From Whitmania pigra (lineage: Eukaryota; Annelida; Clitellata; Hirudinida; Haemopidae): DNA of 64,000 nt. Below are positions 1 to 31,702 of this stretch, in pieces. A program made the translations under genes and the position numbers. The stretch's first letter is position 1. The number at the start of each line of letters is the position of its first letter. The stretch covers positions 480,001-544,000 of the forward strand of contig JAJTWR010000021.1 of NCBI GenBank assembly GCA_021613335.1, in the 5' to 3' direction. The notes under the pieces are model-generated. The model made no database searches. It was not told where the DNA came from and was given only the letters and a program-made list of their open reading frames with translations.

Positions 1-47
1 ATCATCAATCATCATCATCATCATCCATCATCATCATCATCATCATC

Positions 48-118
<71 letters not shown>

Positions 119-155
119 CATCATCATCATCCTCATCATCATCATCATCATGTCG
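1..155. repeat. (ATC)n trinucleotide microsatellite
   Basis: Imperfect ATC/CTC trinucleotide tract at the left edge, with scattered CCT and CGT interruptions. It lies beyond the 3' end of the receptor gene. Positions 156-401 between it and the receptor stop codon show no gene and probably include receptor 3' UTR. Confidence 0.95.
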
Positions 156-401
156 TCGTCATCATAATAATCATCATCAGTGTCTGAAGATGTGTCACCG
201 AGTCAAAAAGGAAATGACATATCCAGGTTCGGAATGATGCTGTTATTGTTGTTGTTGTTGATTTTTAGTGATGGAACTGTCTTGGCCATTCTCCTCTTTC
301 ATCAACTTCTCCTACCACCAGCACCTTCATCAAAACTATCATCATCGTCGCCATCATCGTTGTCATCCCTATCACCATCGTCGTCATCATAATCGTCATC
401 G

Positions 402-18154
<17,753 letters not shown>

Positions 18155-18339
18155 CTGAGGAAAGAGAAGAATGAGGAGGAAAAAATTGAAGTTTAATTAT
18201 TAAAATCAGCAATTCAACCGGTTAGTTGGATAACTTGATAACTGCCCCAAGCGAAGATCTACTGTATAATACAAATTTCAAAATATTACAAAACTCCGTC
18301 AACACAATTAATCAACTGTTGTAAGACTTATTATTCACA

Positions 18340-18992
<653 letters not shown>

Positions 18993-19419
18993 ACAACCAC
19001 AACAACAATCACATCAGGTTTCAATCAGCAACAACATCAACCGAACTCTAAAAGGTCATGAACCCATTGATTGATCCCAGTAACTAAGGTCATAGTTCAA
19101 TATTGCTTTGCAAATGTTCATTTTGTAAATGCATTTTAAAATAACTGTCATTCAAAATAGAATAAAAGAGAAACCAATTATAATATAATAACAGTGTCGT
19201 TAACATTTACAACTTATCTCATTGTTGGGTTTTATCATTATTAATTAAGTAAGAATTATAATTTACTTAATATCATAATAATATGTAATTATTATTGCAA
19301 TAAAATAATTTCATTATAAGTTATTTCAATATTTATCATTATTATAAATTCGTTATTAACTGTTATTCGTTTTTATGTTTAATTGTACTGAATAAATAAT
19401 TTTGATTATAATTGAAACA

Positions 19420-19420
<1 letters not shown>

Positions 19421-19511
<91 letters not shown>
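19421..19511. repeat. (ATT)n microsatellite
   Basis: Short ATT tract. Around it, 18993-20660 is AT-rich. A minus-strand open stretch at 19670-19836 follows a good acceptor (CAATTATAG), but no partner exon was found, so no gene is called. Confidence 0.9.
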
Positions 19512-20659
19512 ACCATTACATTTATTTTTATTATTATTATTACTATTACTTTTATTATTATTATTATAACTTTTTTTATTAACATCATTTGACTTGCAAT
19601 TATCTCCTTCAAATGAAGTTTAACGAAGCCACTTTCAGTAGATAATTGACATTGCTGGACCCACGACAGGACATCTGTTTCTTATGGATCGCACCTAAGA
19701 CGATGATGATGGTGATGACGATGATGATACAAATTAATTTGTACGTCAGAGGCACTTTGTGTTCTTGCTGTCCCATGAAGTTCTGAAGAGATGTCTTCAG
19801 GTGGAGCTTGAAGGGCATATGAGACAGTGATATTCCTATAATTGAAACTAAAACTGGAAACTAGAATGATTATAATAAAACTGATATAAAAATGATTCAA
19901 ATTGCTTAAAACTTAAACTTTATAGTAACTTTATATAATAGAAATGATATCTAAAAAACTTTACAGAAACTTGAAAGATTTTATTTCAGCTTCTAAAGTT
20001 TTGAAAATTTTTCAATATTTTTTTCAAAACGTATTGCCTATGCAAACACAGTTTCTTAAAATTGCGCACCATTACCATTTTCGTTCCTTATCATACTCAC
20101 ACTTGTTTAAAGAAACGGGTAGTTTATACTACAAATAATAAAGCAATTCTCTGGACCTAAACGCGAAAGCCCTATGTTGTATTATTACGAAGGTTTTAAT
20201 GGAAATTGTAAGTGTATGGCAGTAAAGAAAATGGCCAATCTGCGGACAAGTCGTAATAGGCAATAATGTCACTAGCATGAAGGTGCATACGCAAGCACAT
20301 CACCCATATATTTGTTGTAATAACCCGGGGGTCCGCAAATTAGTAAGTTAACTAATAAGTTTATTAGAGCAAAAATATAGTTAACGGAATAACCGTAGCT
20401 AAGTGTTTAAGAAATTCGAGATACTTAAGGATACAAATGAATATTCGAGCTCCTACCTGTCTGGATTTTCGCTGATTGTCAAGTTAGGTGATTAGTGAGA
20501 TGCCTTTTATAGTAATAATAAAGAGACATCGTGTATGAAGAAAATACCAAAATGTAATCAAATATAAATTTAATTATTTTAGCAATATTAACGTAATTAT
20601 TCCGCGCCATGTTTATACAACATTATAATAATTATAAATAATACGTCTAGAAAGAATAC

Positions 20660-20990
20660 AAGAAATCTTTGAAGCGTAAACATAAAGTGCATGCACGAGA
20701 AGAAAACACAAACGAAACAAGTGAAATTCCAACAAGACCTGCTCTCAAAAAGTTCAAGCATCTATCTGATTTAACAGTCTTGTGGACCAGCAGGCTTTGT
20801 GCACGTCTTTGCAATCAGCATTTGACCGCTACTTGTTCGGACTTCAATCTAATAAGAACGCACTGAAATACAGGATAGATAACCAGGTCACATAAGGCTA
20901 GCTGGCAAAAATGGCTCTTTACATTCTGGTATCAGCCTCACATACTTATATTGAGAGAATATTTTCTGTTTATGGTATATAGCCGGTTTT
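20660..20990 (+). mobile_element. hAT transposase C-terminal remnant
   Basis: A fragment near 20911-20975 reads ALYILVSASHTYIERIFSVY. This resembles the hAT C-terminal dimerisation motif, in which a Ser-Ala-rich helix is followed by ERxFS. The upstream lysine-rich frame at 20669-20866 may belong to it. Frame-broken and inactive. Confidence 0.45.
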
Positions 20991-21219
20991 CCGCAAAAAT
21001 TCAATTTTAATAAAATTTGAATAAAAAAAGAGTGAAATTCTTTTTATATAATTTTGAAACTGAAACTGAAGCTATATAAAAACTGCAATGATGACTTGAA
21101 AACTAAATGGAAAGTAAAAAGATAAAAATCTACAAAACAAAAACTGAAAGTTTAAAAAAAAAAACTAAACAGAAACTGTAATCTCAAGAAATTGCAAAAC
21201 TGGAATATCACTGATATAT

Positions 21220-21575
21220 GAGAAACCTCTGTTGACAACCTAATGACTGGTTGATGAAGACGAATGGAGGAAGATGAACGAAGACCAGGTGTGGCGGCGA
21301 AGGATAAGATGATGGAGAATCCATTGGAGATAGGATGGGCTGGATGTCACTAGAGTATCTGTGTCTGATGAGGACGATTTTTAAGATGATGCGACTGTTA
21401 ATCGGCATCCAGTGCAACTGCTTCAGGCAGTCCGTGCTATTGAGGATGGGATTGAGAAGAACAACATCGGCAAGCTTGTTTTGGACACGTGATAAGGAAT
21501 ATATTAAAGAGGCAGATGTACCATAAAGAACGGATTTGCAATAGTCTAGACGAGAGAGAACGAGGCCAGAAGTTG
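21220..21575 (-). mobile_element. L2/Jockey-type LINE reverse-transcriptase C-terminal remnant
   Basis: The minus strand reads LSRLDYCKSVLYG, then SLSRVQNKLADVV and LKQLHWMPINSRIILKI. This is the usual order of thumb/C-terminal motifs in L2-type LINEs and aligns in style with the copy ending at 56.5 kb. Only the end of ORF2 remains. It is followed by GAT-rich simple sequence at about 21580-21650. Confidence 0.7.
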
Positions 21576-21730
21576 ATGACTATGATGATGATGATGACGA
21601 CGACGATGGTGATGACGACAATGATGACGATGGTGATGATGAGGATGATATGATTATAACGATGATAATAACGGTGGTACTGATGATGGCGGCGATAAAA
21701 TAGATAACAAGGGTTCGTGACGTCATCCAT

Positions 21731-23220
21731 AAGGAGATGAAAACTGTGTCCAGCAGGGAAAAATGTTTTTGTTCACAGTTTTGCTTGAAACGTCTCACGC
21801 AATAATTTGGTTGTTTCACTTTTACTCGCAACATATTTATTTTTAAAAACAAAAAATCTTGAGTAATGGAAATTATTGCAATTTACATATTGCAAACAAA
21901 AGTGTTGAATAATAGGAAACGGTATCGATATGAGTTGGCAATTAATGTAATATCAATTGCATTAGCTTTTTATTATTATTGATAATCCGAGAGGGACCAG
22001 GCAACTTTCTGAGACCCGTCTGGTTTGTTTTTGTGTTGCTTTCCCATTACCAAATGGGTGTCGTAGAAACCCATGGCATATCTGCCTGGGAGCTTGTAAT
22101 TTCTGCAGGCCTCCCTGAAAAGGCATCATTTCATCTTTTGTATAAATCTATTTTTTAATGCAGAATAAAAACATTAATCGGAGTTTTAATTCTTTTGCTT
22201 ATGTTTTTTGAAGATGAAGACAATGTAGACAGTTGATATTTCGTGTTTTGATGTTATTAAATTTTAAATCGGAAATGAATGATAAATGATAATTTAGTCT
22301 TGGAATAATAATTTTTAAAAACTTTGTCGTTTTTCCAGAATTTCTTTGTCACCAAAAATATGGTTTTAAATCGAACAGATCGCAACGGACTCAAAACATC
22401 GACAGAATAAAAAAAAACTGTAATGAATAAATATCATTGTAAAACTTTAAATATACAAATATAAAATAAAAAACATCATTTAAATATAAAAATATAAAAT
22501 AAACGACATTATTGTAAATATTAAAGATGATGATGATGATTATTAGTGCAAAAACATAAATAAAGATCCTTGTAAATATTTAAATAAAATAACACAAAAC
22601 TTCCTTGAACTTTAAGCGTTCACTGATTATACGCTATTAGGAGTTTATGATTATTTCAAAACTTTGTGACGCCACAACATTTGATAGGAAATAATAGCTA
22701 AAAAAATTTACCTCACTTTAAGGAATTAAATATTAAATATTTATTTTCAATTAAAACAAAAGAATTTCTAAACCAAAATCTTAAAAATGTAACGAGGGAA
22801 CATTTACACAGGAATGACCTTCAGAAAAGGAAATCCAAAGACGAAACTATTAAATTTTGAAGAAAAAATAAATACATAAATTACGTTTTGAAAGGATTAT
22901 TAAATGCATAAATTACATTTTGAATATAATATTAAATGCATAAATTAAAGATTAAGAATAAGATTTAAAAATATTACATTAATTACTCTTTTAATAAATA
23001 ATTGAATTCAGATTATACATATTCGTAATATTCGAATAATAGTTTCATAATTTTAATTAAAAACACAATAAATTACGTAAAGTCTTAACAGCAGAAAGAA
23101 GTTCATTTTAATTTTCAAATATTTTTTTATTATAAATCTCGGCACGGATCAAACGAAGCCTCGCCAACAACTAACAAAAGGAATAACATTTCGAGGGAGT
23201 TATTTCAATACTTCGACAAT
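21731..23220. other. Gene-free AT-rich stretch
   Basis: No coding exon recognised. 21990-22130 is GC-richer and looks like an unassigned repeat fragment. A TA microsatellite lies just beyond, at about 23277-23293. Confidence 0.6.
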
Positions 23221-23299
23221 AAATGACAATATATGTACAATATATATACGCGATCAGTATCTACAATATAGACACAATATATATATATATATACAATCA

Positions 23300-25365
23300 A
23301 TCTTAATTGGGACTCGCATTTCCTTTGTCCAAAAAATTCGTCTACCAGGGTCCTGAAAGTGGCTACGTCAGGAGAGTTGACAACTTCTTCTGGAATATTA
23401 TTCCATTAGTTAACCACTCTGTTGGAAAAACATGTTTCCTGCAGTCTTATTTACGCGTATGATTTATGCCAATGACAAGCTTCCGGGAATGACCTCTGGT
23501 TCTTTGGTCATGAAATGAATTTGATCATCTGAACATGGCGTCAGTACTGGACAACTGAAGTTACCGAAACATCACTAAACATTACTTAAGATCTGACATG
23601 TCATAATCATGTCAGCTCTAAATCTTCGATAGGACAACGATGGAAGTCTCAGTTTCTTTAGACTATCCTCGTTATTCAAAGACCTACAAGATCTGACCAA
23701 TTTAGTTGCAAGTCTTTGAACTGTTTCTATTTCGGCAGTAAGACCCAGTCGTTAAGGGCTCCAAACTTGCACAGCATATTTCAAGTGTGACCTCACCAGG
23801 GACTTGTAGAGACAAACAAACGCCTCTTCAGATAAATGCCTAACGTTTCGTGCAATGATTCTCAGCAACATGCCAGCCTTCCGCGTTCTTGTTAGGATGT
23901 GTTCCTTGAATGTCAATCTGGCATCGACAACCACTCCCAGATCGGTTATTGAGCTGACCACTGGAATGTTGCAAGTACATCCCCTGAGTCTATGATCAAG
24001 TATTTAACCGACCCAGAATTTCTAATTCGCAGAAGGCAACATTTACTAATGTTAACACTCATGTGCCAATTTTCGAACTATTCCATCACATGATTTATAT
24101 CCTCCTGCAAACTGTCTGAATCGCTTGAGCCTCTTAAAGTCCTAAAAATCTTTGTATCATCAGCGAAAAGATAAATAATCTTAATTATGAACAGCAGTGG
24201 ACCAAAACCACTGCCTTGGCAACCTTCACTGAGTCAGAAATCCTGTCATTCACTCTAACTGTGAAGCTACGATTGACCAGGTAATTCTTTATCCAGATTA
24301 AGAAATTTGGATAAAATTTATATTTCCTCAATTTACACAGAAATCGATCACGAGAAATTTTATCAAAGGCCTTTTCAAGATCGGTGTAGATAATATCTAC
24401 ATCCTGGCTCAAATCATAAGCCTTGGTGACATCATCCATAAAGCTGAGTAACTGTAGTGTCGTGGATCCTCCCAGCAGAAAACCGTACTGCCTATGAGTA
24501 AAGAAGCCGAATTTCAACAAGTGGTTCATCACATTTTATAATTAACTCCAATATCTTACAGTAAACCGATGTCATATAATTTGAAACTATAATCCTTTTT
24601 TCCTTTCTTGCATAACGGTATCACGTGACAAAATTTACAATCCTCGACCACCATACCCGTATTCAATGAATATCTAAAGATGCAACTCAGGTGCAAAGAT
24701 ATTGATCTTGTAATTTCCCTCAACACTCTGGCATGCACCTCGTCGAGACCTGCAGATTTACATATCAAAAGGTTCTTCAGTGTGTTCAAAACAACAACAC
24801 TGTCAATCTTCAATTCCTCCATTTCTTCCAAATGAACGCATGGATTGAATTGCTCGTCACCATCCTCGAAATGATCGTCCCTAATGTAAACTGTTAAAAA
24901 ATAACTAGCAAATGCCTCAGCTTCATCTTTATCTTCTACCAGCTCGTTGTCACTCTCTACTAATATGCTAATATTGTTCTTGCACCTCAAAACTTTGTAA
25001 ACTCGATTCCAAAATCGTTTCGGGTTGGACCCGAAATCTCTGGCAATATGATCTTGATCCTCAAATATCAGCCGCCTGGAAATCTTCCTAACTTTTTCTT
25101 TAGCTATTTTAAATTCTACAAACATATCTTCTCCATACTTAGAAATTCTGTTCCAAAAGCGGTGTTTAAGTTTTGTAAGGTTTCGTAGATCATCAGTCAT
25201 TCTGACTTTGTAAGCCTTGAATGAAGCCTTCTTAGACACGTGTTGGTCAGTGAGGGTCCTTAAGTTTTCACGAAAAAATTTCCACTGATCCTCTAATGGA
25301 GCGTCACCACTACCGATTGGTCCAGGTAGAGTACCTGAAAGGGCATCACTCAATATCTTTTAATC
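23300..25365 (-). mobile_element. Degenerate CR1/Jockey-superfamily LINE, ORF2 fragment
   Basis: Reverse transcriptase reading on the minus strand in three pieces. 24556-25353 is the pre-RT region (DFGSNPKRFWNRVYK). 24185-24532 contains motif A (IYTDLEKAFDKISRD, with Asp present), followed by a frame-shifted QGS.GPLLF segment and FADDTKIF. 23752-23961 is the C-terminal part (DLGVVVDARLTFKEH, SLVRSHLKYAVQVWSP). Frameshifts and stops separate the pieces, so it is inactive. It is 5'-truncated, with no endonuclease seen. The clade call is by motif style only. Confidence 0.85.
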
Positions 25366-25369
25366 GCCG

Positions 25370-26520
25370 AGACCATAGCAATATTTTTTTCTTTTATCTA
25401 TAATTTTTTCAAAAACTTTTTTTTAAATTTTACTCTTTTCCATTTCTTCACTTTCCATTGTGCCATCGTGCGGAAGATTTATTAATCCCAAATAAATATA
25501 AAGAACAATATTTCAATAAATTTATAAAATCACAAGAAATAAATTTAAAATTAGTTTCATACATAAAATGAAAAATTTTTTTAAATTAAAATAACAACAA
25601 TATCTATCAAATCTAGTCTGTCTTAATATCTATGTTTCCATAGTTCCACGTTTTATAACTTGAACAACTTTTATTCTGTAAATTTAAAATAAAAAAACAA
25701 ATCTTTTAAAGATTTAAAAATAGTGAAAATAATATTACTAAAATTATTTTAAAAAATTCATTTGTTTATTATTAAACTTTCCCTCGTGCATCTATTGAGG
25801 ATTTCTTCAATTTCTTCGATTTTTGTGACTTTTATTTATTTGTTAAAGCTTTTATAAATTCTGCTCAGCTTTTGGAGAAAATCTAGGACTCTTTATTGAT
25901 TCTCAAAAATAAACAATTTTGTGACTTTCGTGAAGAAGACGATGATGATGATGACGACTCGATAATAATATTATTTAAAGTTAATGTTATTAATACATAA
26001 TAATTTGTAATTTTGCAATATTGAGTAATTATTACCGAATTGAAAAAGAGGGAAGGTGGCTTAACATCGCTTAACTAATATTACATAATATGCAGCAGTT
26101 GATACGATAGTTTGTAAAAAAAAATAATAATAAAATTGATACTCAAAGAAGTTTAAAATGATAAATGGAGAAAGTCTTCTTAATAGCATAGTTAATTTCG
26201 AATGTTTTTTGGAGTTGTAAATTTGGTGGAAGTTAGTCTTTCAATAGTATTTTAATATTATTATTTTTATTTTTATGATTATTACTAAATTGATATATTT
26301 TCAAATTATTTAAAAACCATAAACATTTAATTATTATAGTAACAAATGAAATTCATGATTTTTAATATTATATTTTTAGATTTAAGCAACAAATTCTCAC
26401 TTCTATGCGATGAAAAATTCGTTCACTGAACAGATTCTGAAGAAATCAGTTTTCCGCCTTTTTATAGCAGGCAAGTGTCGAGGGAAGCAGGTTCTTGTTG
26501 CGTTCGACATCAGCTGATGA
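25370..26520. other. Gene-free AT-rich stretch
   Basis: No exon, RNA gene or repeat family recognised; short random frames only. Confidence 0.6.
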
Positions 26521-26801
<281 letters not shown>

Positions 26802-26934
26802 CTCAACTCGTCATCATTACTTGACTTAATTCACTACTACATGCCGAAATAGAAATTTGGATTCTCAAATATTTCTTCTAAATATATCAAATTCATTCGA
26901 CAATCCGATGATATTAATAATTGAATTGGGATTT

Positions 26935-27105
26935 CCTTATACATTCATAGCTTATCCATTCATATCCATTTATTCCTTATTCATTCATTCCTTATTAATT
27001 CATTCCTTATTAATTCATTCCTTATTAATTCATTCCTTATTAATTCATACCTTATCCATTCATACCTTATCCATTCATACCTTATCCATTCAATCCATAT
27101 CCAAT
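26935..27105. repeat. 15- to 16-bp tandem repeat
   Basis: Units of about 15-16 bp such as TTCATTCCTTATTAA repeat, drifting to TTCATACCTTATCCA. 27106-27940 beyond it shows no gene. Confidence 0.85.
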
Positions 27106-27940
27106 CATCATTGCACTCGAGTACTCAAAAGCAGTCGAATTCCTATCTCACAACCGCATCTCTTGAATTTCACTGACTTTAAATTGTATTATTACTATAA
27201 TTATTGTGTAATAACGATATTTTTATAACTTTATTATTTCTGTATTATTATTGTTTTCAACTATTTTGTAATTAATACTGATATTTTGGCATAGTAATAA
27301 GTAGTTTAATTTACATAGTTAATTAATTAAGTAATCATTTTAATATAATACGGTTACATCTTCTTGAAAGCCATCATCCAAATCTGCTATGTTTAGTCTT
27401 ATTGGAATGTTTCGGATTTGTGCATCAGAATTTAATCATGCAACTTATTTCTCTTTTTCATTTGTTTTTCTGCTCTCCAGATGCAAGAGTTAATGAGGTT
27501 GAATTTTTTTTGGCTTTTAGATTTTAAAATCAGGGGCAATTTTTCTTGATGATTTTATGAAAATTTCTAAAACTGATGTCTTATTAAAAACTCAATTTTA
27601 AAGTTCATCCATATTCGATGTCTTAATAATTATAAATCTAAAAATAAAAAGTATAAACATAAATAATAAATACATTGGTTAATTATTTTTAAGTGGAACG
27701 CTTAATTATCTGTTGAGTAAGCGGTTTACAGAACTTTAAGGCGAAAAACTCAAAAACTTAAAAAATCTCTATTAAAAAGACCATTAGAATTGTAATTAAT
27801 TATATATTAGAATTATAATTCACACAATTGTGGACACGTAATTACAGCCATTAACAACTGCAACTTGAATCCTTAAAAAAAAAAATCGCTCTCATGATTT
27901 GAATTCCAATCATCTGCCATTACTTCCTAAGCCCTCTGCT

Positions 27941-29012
27941 TTTCATCGTGATGCTCGACGGTCTACCTCAGCCAAAGAATGGAATCAAGATGTTTATGAC
28001 AGCAGTAATTAGCCCTCTGGCGATCGGTAGCAAGCTCTCCACCATGTCGCACAGAATGCAATTGTAGCTCGACCAAACAGAGAAGTTTCTATCCAATAAT
28101 GGTTTAAGAATTCTGTTTAGAAATCGTGCTCTGTGCTATTCAACAGGAATAAATCAAAGAATCCTCCAGGATGACACTAAATCATGGAGCAACTCCCAAT
28201 GACTCAATCGGCAACGTTCCTGGACGACAAGCTGAGCTGGAAAACTCAGACGGCCGTTGTTAACGACAGATGGCGGAAACGTCTCAATTTGATGAGAGCT
28301 GGCGCAGGGATATCCTGTTTGACTTTACAAAGCCACTATAAGATCTGTGATGGATGAGTGAAGCCTTGGATCTCAACTACAAACAGAACAAGAGGATGCA
28401 CGACAGAATACAATTCCAGGCCATCAAGACTTGCTCCAAGGAGAGGACAAGAATATTGTGATTTTAAGCGATTCTCTTAGCGCCAATCAGTGCCTAAGAA
28501 ATCGAAACAATGCCTACCACTATCTCGAAATTATTTATCATTGATTTCAAGGAACAAGACCAGTAAGGCTTGGAAGATGTCAGCTGAAGCGCTACCTTTT
28601 CCAAATGAAGAGCACAAAAGCTGCAAATGCCAATCTTGTCCTTGAATGGAGGAGTCCACTAGGTACTTCCTCCTGGAGTGTCCTGGTCAGGAACCCCTCA
28701 GACGGAACATCAGGTCGAAGCTCAAGATACAGACAAGGGATTTGAAAACCACGCTTAGCAATTACGCTAGCATAATTTCATCTACCGGTGGGTCCAAGAA
28801 AAGAAAAGAAACCTGATGTGATGAAGACTTCTGACTATGTATAAACTCTGTACATAACATATCATTACATTTACAAACAATACTATTTTGATTATTACTA
28901 TTTTATTTTATTTTTTTGTAATGTGTCATCGATGTTTGCTGTCCTCTGTTGTTATCCCCGCCCTAATCACCCAGTTATGAAATGGACGTTAATAAAATAC
29001 ACACACACGCCA
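27941..29012 (+). mobile_element. Degenerate LINE with RNase H-like segment (I/Jockey type)
   Basis: Broken plus-strand coding sequence. About 28215-28360 resembles the post-RT region (FLDDKLSWKTQTAVVN, RWRKRLNLMRAGAG). About 28460-28520 contains an RNase H-like ILSDSLSANQCL motif. The end, at about 28960-29005, is a non-coding tail (CCCTAATCACCCAGTTATGA, ATGGACGTTAATAAAA) followed by an AC run. Many stops; inactive. The same tail is found on the SINE at 29338. Confidence 0.65.
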
Positions 29013-29204
29013 TTACTTCGGAGGAGGGGCACATTAGGGCCACTCAAGGATCCCCTCCACGCCCACAAATCATGTGACCCTTAACAACCACACAGAGGTG
29101 GGGTTTATTCATAAACCACCAACTATTGGCTGAGGTCATTAAGCCCCGTGCTGTGCTGACGTGACTATTTATAGAAGCCATTATCATCACCATCATCATG
29201 CTAA

Positions 29205-29332
29205 GTCCAAATCATCCTAGTTATGCAACGGACTTTAATCAAATAGATAAGTAAATAAAATAAATCACCATCACCATGCAACGGACTATAATCAACTAAA
29301 TAAATAAATAAAATCAAATAAATAAATAAAAC
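29205..29332 (+). repeat. LINE/SINE 3' tail fragments
   Basis: Two adjacent copies of the AAATCATCCTAGTTATGCAA / CGGACTTTAATCAAATA tail followed by AAATA repeats. Probably 5'-truncated retroelement ends. Confidence 0.6.
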
Positions 29333-29337
29333 ACCAG

Positions 29338-29458
29338 CGCGCCCGCATGGCCTAACAGTTAAGGCTGCGCCTCTCACGATGGCAGCACGGGATTCAAACC
29401 CCGCTGCGGGAGCACCTTCCTAATCATCTAGCTATCCGACGGACGTTAATAAAACATT
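29338..29458 (+). mobile_element. tRNA-derived SINE with LINE-shared tail
   Basis: Begins with a pol III-type head: A-box-like TGGCCTAACAGTTAAGG and B-box-like GGGATTCAAACCCC about 33 bp apart. It ends in CTATCCGACGGACGTTAATA plus an A-rich end. The tail resembles the 3' end of the LINE at 27.9-29.0 kb, suggesting mobilisation by that LINE. Confidence 0.75.
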
Positions 29459-29504
29459 ACGTATTACATTTCACCACCACCATCATTCTCAGATTGGATT
29501 TTAA

Positions 29505-29575
29505 ACGTCCAAATCATCTTAGTTATGTAACGGACTATAATCAAATAAACAAGTAAATAATAAATAAAACTTAAA
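29505..29575 (+). repeat. LINE/SINE 3' tail fragment
   Basis: Another copy of the AAATCATCTTAGTTATGTAA / CGGACTATAATCAAATAAAC tail. Confidence 0.6.
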
Positions 29576-31702
29576 AAAATTCTATCACACAGAGATCTCA
29601 ATGTGATGAGATAACGTTACTTTTTACCAAAAGTTAATGCGGCAATGAAAACAGGCATCAAAAACAACTTTAGTTTTAGTTTCGCATGCACATTCTTTCT
29701 CGTTAGGTTTCTTAATACAAATCCACACTCAATCCTGCCAGTTACTTCCTTAAAGTTTATTTGCTGTAGTTTTGCTTAAAATCTCAGTCGAAACACTTAA
29801 GCTTTAACATGTGAAACGATGATAATGATAATGGCAATGATAATAATTCCAAGTATGGTTATAGTGACGCTTATGTTCAAACCTAGTGCGCTCAGCACGA
29901 CACAGGTGGTTATTGTGCATTGGCCGCGGGCTAACCACCTTCTAATCCACAATTACAGATTAAACACTTAAATTTTGATTATTAAATCTTCTCGAACCAT
30001 TGTCAACTGACGATAAATGAGAATTTCCTGGAAGTGGAGACGTAGTTCTGGCGTTTGCTCAAAAAAATTTATTTCAAATTACATTTCCATGCGTTGGTCT
30101 TCTGACACTTAAAAAAAAATTAGACGTAATTTTCGAAGAATCTGTATTTATTTGTTACTTTAAAATACCATCTGCTGAAAGAAAGGTTTCTAGTGAGAAG
30201 GTAATTCAGTGCATTCTGCTACTGACAGGAACCTAATGTCGAAGATTAAGATAAACATTGCTCCCGTCACGAACATGGAATTAGAAATTGTTTAAAATAG
30301 AAAACAGAATCAAAAAAATCAAAAATCATTAAAAGCGAAATAAAAATAACTTCAGAGAAAACTGCAACAAAATACATTTGTTCAGCTCTCTATCTTAGTA
30401 TTATGCCAATAAAGTCCAACTGACTAACGTGGATTATGATGACGATGACGACAAGATCAACGTAAAGATACACCTTTCCTGACTAACAAGTGATCAAAAC
30501 CAATGCAGGTCGACCTGACCCAGATCTCGAAATGCTACAACCAATCGCTTTAGTGGACCAACGAGAACTCAGCGGCGCGCAAAATCGTCTTGCAAATGAC
30601 AAATTTCAGCGAGATATTGCATCAACAATTAATTATATATACAGCACTAAATTCTATCAATGTCTAATCTGGTTAATCTATATAGAAGATCATCGCCATC
30701 ATAATCGTCACCAGCAACATCATCATAATCAACACCATAATCGCCTGTGGTTGAATCATAGTGCATCTGAGGATGCTGCTGATAGCAACATCTGACACTA
30801 AATTGAAATGATTCTCGCAAACTTATGAAAGGTTGGGCAACAAATCTCCTGCCATGCAGTTATTAACAACTCTGATAGCAGCAATAACAACAACAACAAT
30901 GTTAACGATGATGGTAACTGTAACAATAAGAACAGCAATCGTAATAAACTCACAGCTACTATTATAAAACGCATTCTAACAGCATCACAACGTTGTAATG
31001 ATTTAATCATCCAATATCTTACAGTCACACTAACATTTACATCACAAAAACTTTGGATCAGCAAGTAGGAGTCGTAGGAACAGTACAAACACTGCCATGC
31101 ATCAGTCATGCATGTCACCCAGCTGATCATGCATGTCGCCCAGCTGATCATGCATGTCACACAACAGTGTGACAAAGGAATGATCATCAGCAGATAATTT
31201 GAAAACTTTGAATTATTAACTGAAGAAATAAATAGCTACGAAGTGCATGCTTGGAGGGCTGAAAACCCTTCCAAATTTGTTTCAAATTTTTTAAAGAAAT
31301 TACATGAAAGTAACAACAAATATGAAATCAATGATAAATTAAACGAACAATGAAAAATTGTCAGATAAAAACAATTCAACAATTCGGGAGATGATGAGCA
31401 TTGTTGACCCAGAATACATAAATATACATAGGAGACAAAAAATATACAAAAAGAGATTTCATTGCAAAAGCATGCAGCAACAGCGGATTGCAAACCTTCC
31501 GATTGAAATATCCTACCCCGCAAAGAGAAAAACCTTCGACATCTCATCAATCAAAAAAAAATCTTCATTTTTCATGGAATCAAAGTGCCTTCAAAGAATG
31601 TTTTCCTCTGGAACGAAAGAATCTCCTCGACATCTCGACGATGTTGATGATGGCGATCGTTATGACGACAACATCGGGTCACAACGAGATATCGTCCAAA
31701 TT
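29576..31702. other. Gene-free intergenic stretch between repeats and MIGA
   Basis: No exon recognised. 31100-31165 contains a palindromic ~21-bp direct repeat (CCCAGCTGATCATGCATGTC) in 2-3 copies. The left part is AT-rich. The part next to 31702 is probably MIGA 3' UTR. Confidence 0.6.

Noticed and set aside
19609..19900. Minus-strand open frames as a receptor 5' coding exon
   Set aside because: A fair acceptor exists but there is no partner donor in phase and the receptor has its own start with signal-like sequence at 18154.
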